Both the position numbers and the translations under genes were made by a program. A stretch of DNA of 64,000 nucleotides. Origin: Kitasatospora viridis (GTDB lineage: Bacteria; Actinomycetota; Actinomycetes; Streptomycetales; Streptomycetaceae). This document shows, one piece after another, positions 50,111 to 58,949 of the stretch. The first letter of the stretch is position 1, and each line of letters starts with the position of its first letter. The notes under the pieces were generated by a model. That model did not search any database and had not been told where the DNA came from. It worked only from the letters and a program-made list of their open reading frames with translations. The DNA is taken from NCBI RefSeq assembly GCF_007829815.1, contig NZ_VIWT01000001.1, forward strand, positions 4,989,001 to 5,053,000, given 5' to 3'.

Positions 50111-50386
50111 GGCCTCCACGAACCGAGCACGCCCGACTGTGACGGCCCTGATGACCGGCGCAGAGCGGTCGTTGCCACGGGCTCTTCCACCTCATCCGCC
50201 GGTGTCCGCGCGCACTGATGTGCCCGGCTGGCGACAGGTGACCTGACCCGCACCGGAGCGCGTCGTCAACTCCGCATCAGGAAGCGGCAGTTCGACCTGC
50301 CCGCGCACCGGGGTCAACTCAACGTCTCGGCGACGGCCGAGGACATCTCCGTCATTCCCTTTTCCCTGAAAGAAGGTCGTTCCACC

Positions 50387-50821
50387 ATGGCTATCCTGAC
50401 CAAGATCGCTGCCGTCGCCGCCCTCGCCGTGCCGCTGCTCGTCGCGGTTCCCGCGACCGCTCAGGCCTCCACCCCGTCCGGCTGTTCCAGCGTCGCGCAG
50501 ATCGGCAGCACCGCCTACCTCAACGTCGGCGGGGAGACGATGGCGTCGGTGAAGCAGTACAAGGGCTGCGGCAAGAACTACTCCTACGTGTACGTGTGGC
50601 AGGGCTACCGCTCCTCGCACAGCAGCTGGGACGTGTGCGCGTCCATCGTCACCGGCGGCGGGCACGACCTCCAGGACCCGATGTGCGGCCACAACAGCGT
50701 GGAGCTGTGGTCCCAGGGTGCCGCCACCCTGTCGCAGTGCACCCAGGCCCTGGGCTTCAACGGGCTCGGCCCCATCCCCTACCCCGGCGACGTCGCGGTG
50801 AAGACCGACGTCCGCTGCTGA
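50387..50821 (+). CDS. secreted cysteine-rich protein
   Basis: 144 residues with a signal peptide (ILTKIAAVAALAVPLLVAVP, then ATAQA) and a mature domain with six cysteines (GCSS, GCGK, VCAS, MCGH, QCTQ, RC), likely three disulfides. Aromatic-rich middle (NYSYVYVWQGYRS). No known fold recognised by eye. AAAGAAGG precedes the ATG. It sits among cell-wall enzymes and may be part of the same secretion programme. Confidence 0.75.
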   Translation: MAILTKIAAVAALAVPLLVAVPATAQASTPSGCSSVAQIGSTAYLNVGGETMASVKQYKGCGKNYSYVYVWQGYRSSHSSWDVCASIVTGGGHDLQDPMCGHNSVELWSQGAATLSQCTQALGFNGLGPIPYPGDVAVKTDVRC

Positions 50822-51000
50822 CCCCTCGGCACACGGCGACCGCCGTGGCGCCGAGGCCCACGGCGACCGTTGCCGCCTGACCGGCGGACCCCTCGAAGCC
50901 GGTCGTGTCCACCGCCCTCCAGCAGACCTCCCGCCCGCCGGCGTCCGACATCGGGACGAGGTCAGGGCCGATCTTCCACCGAGTAAGAAGGAACCACCGC

Positions 51001-51888
51001 ATGGCCCTCGCCATCAAGACCCGCAACACCGCAACCCGGCTGCTCACGGCCGCCGCCGTGCTGAGCGGCCTGGTGCTCAGCGCCGCACCGGCCCACGCGG
51101 CAGCCACGCCGTCCCACACCGAGGCGTCGGCCTCCGCCGCCGCGCTGCCCGCGGTGGACATGGAAGCCGTCGTCCTGGCCGCCCAGATCGATCCCCGACG
51201 CGCCGACCACACGCTCACCCCCGGGGCGCATGACTCGGTCATGGCCGTCGAACAGGCCCTGGAAGCCCGTCACTTGCTCGACGCCCGCTGGGTGAACGGG
51301 TACTTCGGCACCACCGCCATCGGCGCCTACGCGGCCTTCCAGCGCTCCCTCGGCTACACCGGCCTGGCCGCCAACGGGCTGCCCGGCGCCTCCTCCCTCG
51401 CCACACTCGGGCAGGGGCGGTACACCCTCATCCACCAGATCGGACCGGGTGCGCGCCTGCAGCGCGACGGATACACCATCGACACCCGCACCCAGCAGAT
51501 GCTCACCGAGGCCGAGCGCCTCCTGGGCTTCCACCTCACCCTGTCGCAGGGCTCCTACAACCCCGGCGGCGACCCCACCTCCGCGGGCACCCACGACGGC
51601 GGTGGCGTCGTGGACGTCAACATCGACGGGATGTCCAGCACCACCCGCACCGCCGTCGCCCGGGCCCTGCGCGAGGTCGGATTCGCCGCCTGGGTCCGCA
51701 ACCCCAGCCAGGGCGACTGGCCGTGGCACATCCACGCCGCGGCGATCAGCGACACCGATCTGTCCACCCAGGCCCAGAACCAGACCGGTGACTACTACCT
51801 CGGCTTCAACGGCCTGGCGAACCACGGCGCCGACGACGGCCCCCGGATCCCCATCCAGACCTGGGAGCAGTACCAGCGCAGTCACTGA
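51001..51888 (+). CDS. secreted peptidoglycan-binding and M15-type peptidase protein
   Basis: 295 residues. Signal peptide (residues 1-33), then a peptidoglycan-binding-1-like helix region (AVEQALEARHLLDARWVNGY, then GTTAIGAYAAFQR). The C-terminal peptidase has the zinc motif SAGTHDGGGVVDV (H198, D205) and WPWHIHAA (H243, H245), as in M15 DD/LD-peptidases. It would cleave cell-wall stem peptides. AAGAAGGA precedes the ATG. Confidence 0.87.
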   Translation: MALAIKTRNTATRLLTAAAVLSGLVLSAAPAHAAATPSHTEASASAAALPAVDMEAVVLAAQIDPRRADHTLTPGAHDSVMAVEQALEARHLLDARWVNGYFGTTAIGAYAAFQRSLGYTGLAANGLPGASSLATLGQGRYTLIHQIGPGARLQRDGYTIDTRTQQMLTEAERLLGFHLTLSQGSYNPGGDPTSAGTHDGGGVVDVNIDGMSSTTRTAVARALREVGFAAWVRNPSQGDWPWHIHAAAISDTDLSTQAQNQTGDYYLGFNGLANHGADDGPRIPIQTWEQYQRSH

Positions 51889-51986
51889 GTGATCGGGTGC
51901 TGCACCACCTGATCACGAACGAAGCACGACCGAAGCACGACCGAAGCACTTCTGACGGCACGTCACAACCAGGGAGAAGAACAGCC

Positions 51987-52811
51987 TTGAAGACCATACG
52001 CACCACGCTGACCGTCGCCGGCGCCGCACTGGCCATGGCCGTCCCGCTCATCGGCGCCACCTCCGCGCCCGCCTTCGCCGCCTCCCGCGACGGGGTCTGC
52101 GACTCCGGGGAGTTCTGCTACTACTACAACAGCAACGAGGCCGGCTCGGTCTCCGACTTCACCGGCTCGGTCAGCGACCTCGGCGCCACCCAGCCGACCT
52201 GCTACGACTTCAAGGGCGCCGGCGCCGGCCAGGGCCTGTGCGTCAAGAACAACGCCGCCTCGGTGTGGAACCGCACCGGGCACACCGTCCGCGTCTACTT
52301 CAACAGCGGCTACTCGGGCGCCAGCCAGGACTTCGCCCCCGGCGCCAAGGGCAACCTCGACGCCACCCTGAAGAACAACGACGCCTCGCACCAGTTCCTC
52401 GGCGGCGGCGGTGGTGGTGGCAACCAGTCCCCGGTCAACGACTTCGACCACGGCACCCGCGGCTTCGCCGCCGACAACTGCACCGCCTTCGCGGCGTACC
52501 GCATCGCCAGCCGTCTCGGCGTCCCGAACTTCAGCAACTCCTGGGGCGGCACCACCTGGGGCAACGCCGGCAACTGGGCCAACGCCGCCCGCGCCACCGG
52601 CGTCACCGTCAACACCACCCCCACCGTCGGTGCCATCGCCGTGAACGACGTGCACAAGGTCGGCCACGTCGCCTACGTCAACGCGGTCTACTCCGACGGC
52701 TCGTTCGACGTCGAGGAGTACAACTGGAACAACCCCCTCGCCTACGGCACCCGCAGCCACGTGCACGTGAGCGATGCGCAGGCCGACTTCCAGTGGATGC
52801 TCCACTTCTGA
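51987..52811 (+). CDS. secreted I36 inhibitor-like plus CHAP amidase protein
   Basis: 274 residues from a TTG start with AGGGAGAAG upstream. Signal peptide, then a C-x-S-GEFC-YYYN domain (about 35-140) matching peptidase-inhibitor family I36. A Gly linker leads to a CHAP domain with catalytic C165 (NCTAFAAYR), H227 (GHVAYV) and E244/N246. CHAP enzymes are NlpC/P60-like peptidoglycan amidases/endopeptidases. TTG starts are rare here; the alternative in-frame start 90 bases upstream would add non-signal residues. Confidence 0.87.
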   Translation: MKTIRTTLTVAGAALAMAVPLIGATSAPAFAASRDGVCDSGEFCYYYNSNEAGSVSDFTGSVSDLGATQPTCYDFKGAGAGQGLCVKNNAASVWNRTGHTVRVYFNSGYSGASQDFAPGAKGNLDATLKNNDASHQFLGGGGGGGNQSPVNDFDHGTRGFAADNCTAFAAYRIASRLGVPNFSNSWGGTTWGNAGNWANAARATGVTVNTTPTVGAIAVNDVHKVGHVAYVNAVYSDGSFDVEEYNWNNPLAYGTRSHVHVSDAQADFQWMLHF

Positions 52812-52827
52812 GCGACCCTCAGCGCGT

Positions 52828-52883
52828 CGAAGCCCCGTCGGACGCAGGCGACCTGGAAAGGCCGCCTGCCCGACGGGGCTTCG
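52828..52883. terminator. double-stem hairpin after the CHAP gene
   Basis: Arms of 14 bp (52828-52841 and 52870-52883; CGAAGCCCCGTCGG and its complement) enclose a second 7-bp stem GCAGGCG/CGCCTGC. Both stems are perfect. It lies 17 bases after the stop. Probable terminator. Confidence 0.75.
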
Positions 52884-52976
52884 CCCTGCCGCCGGACCAC
52901 CAACTCCCACCCCGTGCGCCTCATCCGCACCCGCAAACCCGCTAAATGAGAGGGTCTCCCACTTCGTGCAAAGGCA

Positions 52977-53006
52977 TTGCGTAGCCGTTCGCCGTGCACC
53001 GATGAT
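52977..53006 (+). promoter_or_regulatory. candidate promoter of LuxR/TrmB-like gene
   Basis: TTGCGT (52977-52982) and GATGAT (53001-53006) are 18 bases apart, about 27 bases before the GTG at 53033. AAAGGGGGA is the ribosome site. Confidence 0.4.
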
Positions 53007-53032
53007 GATCTTCAACATCGAAAGGGGGATCG

Positions 53033-54007
53033 GTGCTGCAAGCACTCGGACTGAGCGCACTGACGGAGAACGTCTACAGGACCCTGTTAGCGGAGCCGGA
53101 TTGGGGGGTCGAGCGGATCGCCGCCAGTCTGCAGCTGTCGGAAGCGCAGACGCGTGAAGCACTCGACGAACTGCTGGAACTGACGCTGCTGCGGCCCGCG
53201 GCCGGCTCCCAGTCACTGCGTGCCGTCAGTCCGGAGGTCGGACTGACCAGGCTGCTCGCCCACAACCAGAACCAGTTGCTCTTCCGTCAGAAGCAGTTGG
53301 AGAACACCCGCACCGCGATCGCGGCCCTCTCGGCCGAGTACATCGACCGACGGCCCGATGACGAGATGGTCCTGCGCCTGGACTCGCTCGAAGCCGTCCG
53401 TGACCGCCTTGAGGAACTCGCGGCGACCGCGACCGAGGAATGCCTGTCCCTGATGCGCGGGGGAGCCGTTCGCCCCGATTCCATCCAAGCCGGCAAACAC
53501 CCCAACCAGGTGGCGCTGGAGCGCGGAGTGGTCGTCCGCAGCATCTTCCAGGACAGTTTCCGCAACGACCCCGACACCCTGCGCTACGCCCGGTGGTTGA
53601 CCGATCTGGGCGGACTGACGCGTACCGTGCCGTTGCTGCCGATCCGACTGGTGGTCGTCGACCGCAGCATCGCCCTGGTCCCGACCGACCCGAGCGACGG
53701 CCGCCGCGGCGCACTGGAACTGCGCGGGGAGGCCCTCATCCAGCCCCTGTGCGCACTGTTCGACGAACTGTGGCGCAGCGGAACCGACCTCGGCCAGCCC
53801 ACCACCCGTGACGATCAAGACCTCACCGGGTCCGAGCGCGCTCTGCTGCAACTGCTGGGCCACGGCCACACGGACCAGTCCGCCAGCCGCAAGCTGGGCC
53901 TGTCCTTGCGGACGGTGCGTCGGATGATGCAGGACCTGATGACTCGTCTGGGCGCCGAAAGCCGCTTCCAGGCAGGGGTCGAAGCCGTGCGGAAGGACTG
54001 GCTGTGA
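53033..54007 (+). CDS. TrmB/LuxR-type regulator with TTA codon
   Basis: 324 residues. The N-terminal TrmB-like winged helix (LQALGLSALTENVYRTLLAE, then SEAQTREALDELLEL) precedes a sensor-like middle and a C-terminal LuxR helix-turn-helix (LTGSERALLQLLGHGHTDQS to LRTVRRMMQDLMTRLG). Codon 19 (53087-53089) is TTA, so expression should need the developmental bldA tRNA. It follows a run of secreted cell-wall proteins and may control them. Confidence 0.9.
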   Translation: MLQALGLSALTENVYRTLLAEPDWGVERIAASLQLSEAQTREALDELLELTLLRPAAGSQSLRAVSPEVGLTRLLAHNQNQLLFRQKQLENTRTAIAALSAEYIDRRPDDEMVLRLDSLEAVRDRLEELAATATEECLSLMRGGAVRPDSIQAGKHPNQVALERGVVVRSIFQDSFRNDPDTLRYARWLTDLGGLTRTVPLLPIRLVVVDRSIALVPTDPSDGRRGALELRGEALIQPLCALFDELWRSGTDLGQPTTRDDQDLTGSERALLQLLGHGHTDQSASRKLGLSLRTVRRMMQDLMTRLGAESRFQAGVEAVRKDWL

Positions 54008-54046
54008 GGGGTGGTCGCCAGACGGCGAAGGGAGCGGGCGGGGCGG

Positions 54047-55330
54047 TCAGTCGAGGCGGGCGGTGCGCAGGGGCGGCGCGGCGCAGATGACCGCTGCCGC
54101 CGCGAGGGCCGCCACCGCGAACGCGCACATCGCGGTGGCGAGGCCGAGCGCCTGGATCAGCAGGCCGACGAGCAGGTTCGACAGCGGGGCGGCGGCGAAG
54201 ACCACCAGCGACATCACGGACATCACCCGCCCGCGCATCCCCGGGTCGGTCCAGCGCTGGAGCATCGAGATCAGCACGACGCTGAACTGGCCGGTCACCA
54301 CGCCCAGGACGGCGTACAGGCCCAGGCCCACCGGCAGCGAGCCGGCGAAGCCGAGGCCGCTCAGGCAGGCCGTGGCGGCGAGGGTGCCGAGGATCAGCGA
54401 GAGGCCCGCGCGCCGCTTGGGCGGCCAGGCCATGTTGATCAGGGAACTGGCCACCGCGCCGACCGTGTAGGCGGTGAGCAGCAGGCCGGCGCCGCCGGCG
54501 GCACCGCCGAGCCGGGAGGAGAGCAGCACCAGGCCGATGTTGACGGGCGGTGCGCAGCTCAGCTCGGTCAGCCCGATGACCAGGATGACCAGCCGGATCC
54601 TCGGCTCGCGGGCCAGGTAGCGCAGGCCTTCGAGCAGCTGGGCGAGCAACTGCCGTCGTAGCGGGGTCGGTTCGGCGGTGATCTTCGGCGCCGCCGGTTC
54701 GCGGAGGTACCGCACCCGCCAGGAGGCCGCCGCCGATACCAGGTAGCTGACCGCGTTGGCCAGCGCCACCAGCGGCACCCCGCCGACCGCGATCAGCCAG
54801 GCGCCGAGCGGCCCGCCGGCCGCCTGGCCGCCGCGCAGGCCGAGGACGTACAGGGCGTTGCCCCGGACCAGGTGCTCGTCGTCCAGCAGCAGCGGGCGGA
54901 CCACCCCGGAGGCCGGGACGAAGAACGCGCTGAGGAAGGCCAGCAGCGCGGCGGCGACCAGCAGGCTCGGCACCGTCGGGCTGGTCAGCACGGTGACCAG
55001 GGCGGCGACCAGCATCACCGCGCAGCGCAGCACGTCGGTCAGCACCATCACCCGGCGCGGCCCGCTCCGGTCGGCGAGCACGCCCCCGCCGAGCAGCCCG
55101 ACCAGCCTGGGCAGGCTGGCCAGGGCCAGCACGGCGCCGGAGGTGGCCGGGCCGACCTCCCGGACCAGGGTCCAGGTGAGCGCCACGTACCAGGCGGCGT
55201 CGCCGAGTTGGGACAGGCCCATGGCCCCGGTGAAGCTCAGGTAGCGCGCGCCGAGCGGACCGTGGCTGCGCGCGACGGCGACCTGCTCGGGGGCGCTGGT
55301 GGCCGGCGGTAATGGTGTGGTGGGCGTCAT
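54047..55330 (-). CDS. MFS transporter with TTA codon
   Basis: 427 residues, twelve hydrophobic segments typical of drug-exporter-like MFS proteins (LGARYLSFTGAMGLSQLGDA; LADRSGPRRVMVLTDVLR between helices 2 and 3). Codon 7 is TTA (55310-55312), so it is also bldA-dependent. It is convergent with the LuxR/TrmB-like regulator. RBS AAGGAG precedes the ATG. Substrate unknown. Confidence 0.9.
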   Translation of the reverse strand: MTPTTPLPPATSAPEQVAVARSHGPLGARYLSFTGAMGLSQLGDAAWYVALTWTLVREVGPATSGAVLALASLPRLVGLLGGGVLADRSGPRRVMVLTDVLRCAVMLVAALVTVLTSPTVPSLLVAAALLAFLSAFFVPASGVVRPLLLDDEHLVRGNALYVLGLRGGQAAGGPLGAWLIAVGGVPLVALANAVSYLVSAAASWRVRYLREPAAPKITAEPTPLRRQLLAQLLEGLRYLAREPRIRLVILVIGLTELSCAPPVNIGLVLLSSRLGGAAGGAGLLLTAYTVGAVASSLINMAWPPKRRAGLSLILGTLAATACLSGLGFAGSLPVGLGLYAVLGVVTGQFSVVLISMLQRWTDPGMRGRVMSVMSLVVFAAAPLSNLLVGLLIQALGLATAMCAFAVAALAAAAVICAAPPLRTARLD

Positions 55331-55846
55331 CGGATGTGCTCCTTGGGTGGGTTAGGTTTAGCCGGTTCTCGGGCTGGTCGGACGGGTTGGGTGGGTTGGG
55401 CGCGGGCGGCGCTCGGGTGGTGGTCACCGAATCGGCGGCGGGCGCCCGGCGGGAGCTCCTGACCTCGCAGCCCGGCGGCGCGGGCAAGGAGGAGGTGCTC
55501 AAGGAGTCCCTGGGGAGGAGACGAAGCCGGCCATCGCGCGGATGCTCGCGCAGGGGCTGGAGGATCGGGCGATCGCGCGCGGATGGGATCTCGCTGCGCC
55601 GCCCGCCGAGCCGGGGCTTCCCGCGGAGAGTACCGCCGAGCGGGAACGGTCCGCAGGCGGAAGTGCGGATGTTCGCTGAGAGCTGACACGGCGTCTGCTG
55701 CGCTGGTCAGCGGGCCTGTCAGGGCGAGTTGGGGGTGACACTGAACTGACGAAGAATCATCACATGTCCCTCATATATGACGTGAGTCTCTGACATACTC
55801 CCGCGCGGGCCGCCTGGTCCGTAAGCGATGTGTTGATGAGGACGAG
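55331..55846. other. 516-bp region without a confident gene
   Basis: Short frames occur on both strands but none has a good start and family match. A plus-strand stretch reading ARMLAQGLEDRAIARGWDLA (about 55536-55595) faintly resembles a LuxR helix-turn-helix and may be a relic. AT-rich 55745-55800 contains a perfect palindrome TCATATATGA (55771-55780). It probably holds the alpha-galactosidase promoter. Confidence 0.5.
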
Positions 55847-57541
55847 ATGCTGCTGACTTCCACACGAAGGCACCGGAGCCTGCCCGCGCTGGTGGTGATG
55901 GCGCTGCTGGTCGCCTTCGCACCAGGGGCGCTGCTGCTCGGCACGGCGGCGCCCGCGAGCGCCCTGTCGACGCCCGCCCTGGCGCTGACCCCGCCGATGG
56001 GCTGGAACGACTGGAACGCCGTGCTGGCCGCGACGAACGGGCAGACCGGCTGCTCCGTCAGCGAGGGCATGATCGAGCAGACGGCCGACTTCCTGGTCTC
56101 GTCCGGGCTCAAGGACGCCGGGTACCAGTACGTCGACATAGACGACTGCTGGATGCTGAAGACCCGTGCGGCCGGGACGAACCAGCTCCAGTACGACCCG
56201 CAGAAGTTCCCCGACGGGATCAAGGCGACCGCCGACTACGTGCACGCCAAGGGCCTCAAGCTGGGCATCTACGAGAGCGCCGGCACCGAGACCTGCCAGG
56301 GCTATCCGGGCAGTTGGGGACCGGGCGGCTCCGGCTACGAGACGCAGGACGCCGCGCTCTTCGCCTCCTGGGGCGTCGACCTGCTCAAGTACGACAACTG
56401 CTACAACGGCAACGTCAGCGCCGACCCGACCGACAGCCGCAACGACTGGATCGGCCGGTACACCAGGATGCGGGACGCGCTGGCCGCCACCGGCCGCCCG
56501 ATCCTCTACAGCATCTGCGAGTGGGGCCAGGACAACGTCTGGACCTGGGGCGCCGGGGTCGGCCATACCTGGCGCACCACGGGCGACATCCAGCCCACCT
56601 ACCCGTCGATGCTGTCGATCTTCAAGCAGAACGTCCAACTCGCCCCGTACGCCGGGCCCGGCGGCTGGAACGACCCGGACATGCTGGAGGTCGGCAACGG
56701 CATGAGCTTCACCGAGGACCGCTCGGAGTTCTCGCTCTGGTCCGAGATGGCCGCCCCGCTGATCGCCGGCACCGACCTGACCAAGGCCTCGCCGGCCACC
56801 CTCTCGCTCTACGGCGACCGCGGCGTCATCGCCGTCGACCAGGACTCGTTGGGCAAGCAGGGCGTCGAGCAGTTCTCCGGCAACGGCGCGCACGTGCTGG
56901 CCAAGCCGCTCGCCGGCGGGGACGTGGCGGTCGCGCTGTTCAACGAGAACGACGCCGCCACCACGATCTCCACCACCGCCTCGGCCGTCGGCCTGCCCGC
57001 CGCCGCCTCGTACCAGCTGAACAACCTCTGGTCGAACGTGCTCACCAGCACCACCGGCGCGATCTCGGCGACCGTGCCTGGCCACGGCACGGTGATGTAC
57101 CGGGTCTCGGTCGGCAACGGCAGCAGCACCGGCACCTCGCACGCGCTGGTCGGCGCCTCCTCCAACCGCTGCCTGGACGCCTACAACAACCAGACCGCGC
57201 CCGGCACCAAGATCGAGATCTTCGACTGCAAGAACGACGGCTCCGGCAACCAGACCGTGACCCCCACCGCCGCCGGTGAACTGCGGCTCTACGGCGGCAC
57301 CATGTGCCTGGACGCCGTGAACAACCAGACGGCGCCCGGCACCCTGGTCCAGCTCTGGTCGTGCAACGGCGGGGCGAACCAGCAGTTCACGTTGAACCCC
57401 GACGGCACCGTCACCGGCGTGCAGTCCGGCCTCTGCCTCGATGTGACCCACGGCGACACGGTGGCGGGCAACCAGGACGGCACCCAGCTGCAGCTGTTCA
57501 CCTGCGACGGCGGCGCCAACCAGCAGTGGCGGCTGTCCTGA
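55847..57541 (+). CDS. secreted GH27 alpha-galactosidase with ricin-B domain
   Basis: 564 residues. Signal peptide to about residue 40, then a GH27 barrel with TPPMGWNDWN, nucleophile D183 in LLKYDNCYN and acid/base region GGWNDPDM (D276/D278). A beta-sandwich follows, then a C-terminal ricin-B/CBM13 module with repeated QxW-type motifs (GANQQFTLN and GANQQWRLS). It removes alpha-galactose from plant oligo/polysaccharides. Start ATG at 55847. Ends before a strong convergent terminator. Confidence 0.95.
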   Translation: MLLTSTRRHRSLPALVVMALLVAFAPGALLLGTAAPASALSTPALALTPPMGWNDWNAVLAATNGQTGCSVSEGMIEQTADFLVSSGLKDAGYQYVDIDDCWMLKTRAAGTNQLQYDPQKFPDGIKATADYVHAKGLKLGIYESAGTETCQGYPGSWGPGGSGYETQDAALFASWGVDLLKYDNCYNGNVSADPTDSRNDWIGRYTRMRDALAATGRPILYSICEWGQDNVWTWGAGVGHTWRTTGDIQPTYPSMLSIFKQNVQLAPYAGPGGWNDPDMLEVGNGMSFTEDRSEFSLWSEMAAPLIAGTDLTKASPATLSLYGDRGVIAVDQDSLGKQGVEQFSGNGAHVLAKPLAGGDVAVALFNENDAATTISTTASAVGLPAAASYQLNNLWSNVLTSTTGAISATVPGHGTVMYRVSVGNGSSTGTSHALVGASSNRCLDAYNNQTAPGTKIEIFDCKNDGSGNQTVTPTAAGELRLYGGTMCLDAVNNQTAPGTLVQLWSCNGGANQQFTLNPDGTVTGVQSGLCLDVTHGDTVAGNQDGTQLQLFTCDGGANQQWRLS

Positions 57542-57575
57542 CCGCTTGAGCGGCTGAGCGGCTGAGCGCGTGAGC

Positions 57576-57611
57576 GGGTGGGGTGGGGACCGGTCGGTCC
57601 CCGCCCCACCC
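57576..57611. terminator. convergent terminator between GH27 and GH19 genes
   Basis: 16-bp arms (57576-57591 and 57596-57611; GGGTGGGG.. and ..CCCCACCC) pair with one G-U and a 4-base loop GGTC. It sits between the stops at 57541 and 57629. Upstream, 57541-57579 contains GAGCGG-type repeats with several TGA codons. Confidence 0.75.
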
Positions 57612-57628
57612 GGAGGCCGGGTGGCCGG

Positions 57629-58735
57629 TCAGCAGGTGAGGTTGGCGCCGGCCGGGACGCCGAGGATCGCGGTGAAGGCCTGGTAGTCGTTGACGCGGTC
57701 CTGCATCTCGGCGGTGTTGCCGCCGTTGCACTCGATGCTGCCGTTGATCGAGCGGATGGTCTGGCCGAAGCCCGCGCCGTTGACCATGGCGTCGTGGCCG
57801 GTCATGGTGCCCGGGCCGGTCTGGGTGTTCCAGTACCAGAGGCCGGTCTTCCAGGAGGTCGCGGCGTCGGTCTCGACCAGGCCGGGGTTGTCGAGCAGGT
57901 CGATGCCCAGCGCGTCGCCGGCGGCCTTGTAGTTGAAGTTCCAGCTCAGCTGGATCGGCCCGCGCCCGTAGTAGGAGTAGGTGCCGGCCGGGCAGCCGTA
58001 GGGCTCGTTGGCGCAGTAGTTGCCGGACTTGTCGATCTCGTCGATGTAGACGAGCCCGCCGGTCTCGTGGTCCACGTTGGCCAGGAAGGCGGCCGCCTCC
58101 TGCTTCTGCACGGTGTCGCTGCCGGTGGTCGCGAAGCCCGGGTAGGCGCTCAGCGCGGCGACCAGGCCGCTGTAGGTGTAGAAGCTGTTCCGGCTCGGGA
58201 ACATCTGGTCGAACTGGGCCTCGCTGACCACGAATCCGCCGCCTCCGGTGCCTCCGCCGCCCGTGCCGCCGCCGCCCGTGCCGCCGCCGGTGCAGCTGTA
58301 GGGCGACCAGTACCAGGTGCTGATGGTCGGGTCGTAGCCCGGGTTGTCGTGGGTGGTGATGTAGTACTGGCCGTTCGCGCTGTACAGCACGATCGCGCCG
58401 GTGGCGTAGGACTGGCCGGCCACCCAGGCGGGGTACGAGCAGGACGTGCCGCCGCCGGTGCCGCCGCCCGTGCCGCCACCGCCGCTTGAGTCGCAGGCGC
58501 CCTGGTCGGCCCAGACGCCGGCGCTGCCGCCGGGGGTGTCGCCCTGGGTCCACCACTTGGCCTGCCAGTTGTGGCCGTTGTACGAGCTGGTGTTGCCGTT
58601 GACGTAGACCGCCGAGGAACTCCACGCCGTGGCGCAGGCGGTGGTGGCGGAGGAGGCTGCGGCCGGTACCAGCACGGCCAGCCCGGTCGCGAGGAGCAGG
58701 GCCGAAAGCAGGGCCCCGATGCGCGATTTGGTCAT
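57629..58735 (-). CDS. GH19 chitinase with two chitin-binding modules
   Basis: 368 residues. Signal peptide (SRIGALLSALLLATGLAVLV), then two small CBM5/12-like modules (WQAKWWTQGDTPG; PAWVAGQSYATGAIVLY) separated by Gly/Thr-rich linkers. The GH19 catalytic domain has FLANVDHETGG (catalytic Glu), YYGRGPIQLSWNFNYKAAG and NDYQAF. It hydrolyses chitin outside the cell. Start at 58735 with AAGGAG upstream. A DasR-type palindrome is about 115 bases upstream. Confidence 0.95.
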   Translation of the reverse strand: MTKSRIGALLSALLLATGLAVLVPAAASSATTACATAWSSSAVYVNGNTSSYNGHNWQAKWWTQGDTPGGSAGVWADQGACDSSGGGGTGGGTGGGTSCSYPAWVAGQSYATGAIVLYSANGQYYITTHDNPGYDPTISTWYWSPYSCTGGGTGGGGTGGGGTGGGGFVVSEAQFDQMFPSRNSFYTYSGLVAALSAYPGFATTGSDTVQKQEAAAFLANVDHETGGLVYIDEIDKSGNYCANEPYGCPAGTYSYYGRGPIQLSWNFNYKAAGDALGIDLLDNPGLVETDAATSWKTGLWYWNTQTGPGTMTGHDAMVNGAGFGQTIRSINGSIECNGGNTAEMQDRVNDYQAFTAILGVPAGANLTC

Positions 58736-58846
58736 GGTGTCGCTCCTTCGTGCGGATGTGGGGGCGCACGTGTTCGAGGACGGGGGAGGGCTCACCCGGG
58801 GCGGAGATGCTTGGCCGACCGGGGAAACCACCCGCACTAAACCGGA

Positions 58847-58862
58847 GTCGGTCTAGACCTGT
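58847..58862 (-). promoter_or_regulatory. DasR-type operator upstream of GH19 chitinase
   Basis: GGTCTAGACC at 58850-58859 is a perfect 10-bp palindrome within a 16-base site. It matches the core of DasR/chitinase-repeat elements (TGGTCTAGACCA) that repress chitin genes until GlcNAc metabolites accumulate. It is in the gap between chitinase and DUF4291 genes, facing the chitinase start. Confidence 0.75.
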
Positions 58863-58949
58863 CAATGGATGCGGCGGTGTCGATCGGGCCGCTCGGGCGG
58901 ATCGAAAACGGTTCGCGGGGCCGGTGCAGCAGGTGGCAGGGTCGGCGCC

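Noticed and set aside
58230..58490. GCCGCCGCC-type repeats in the chitinase
   Set aside because: They encode Gly/Thr linkers between modules.
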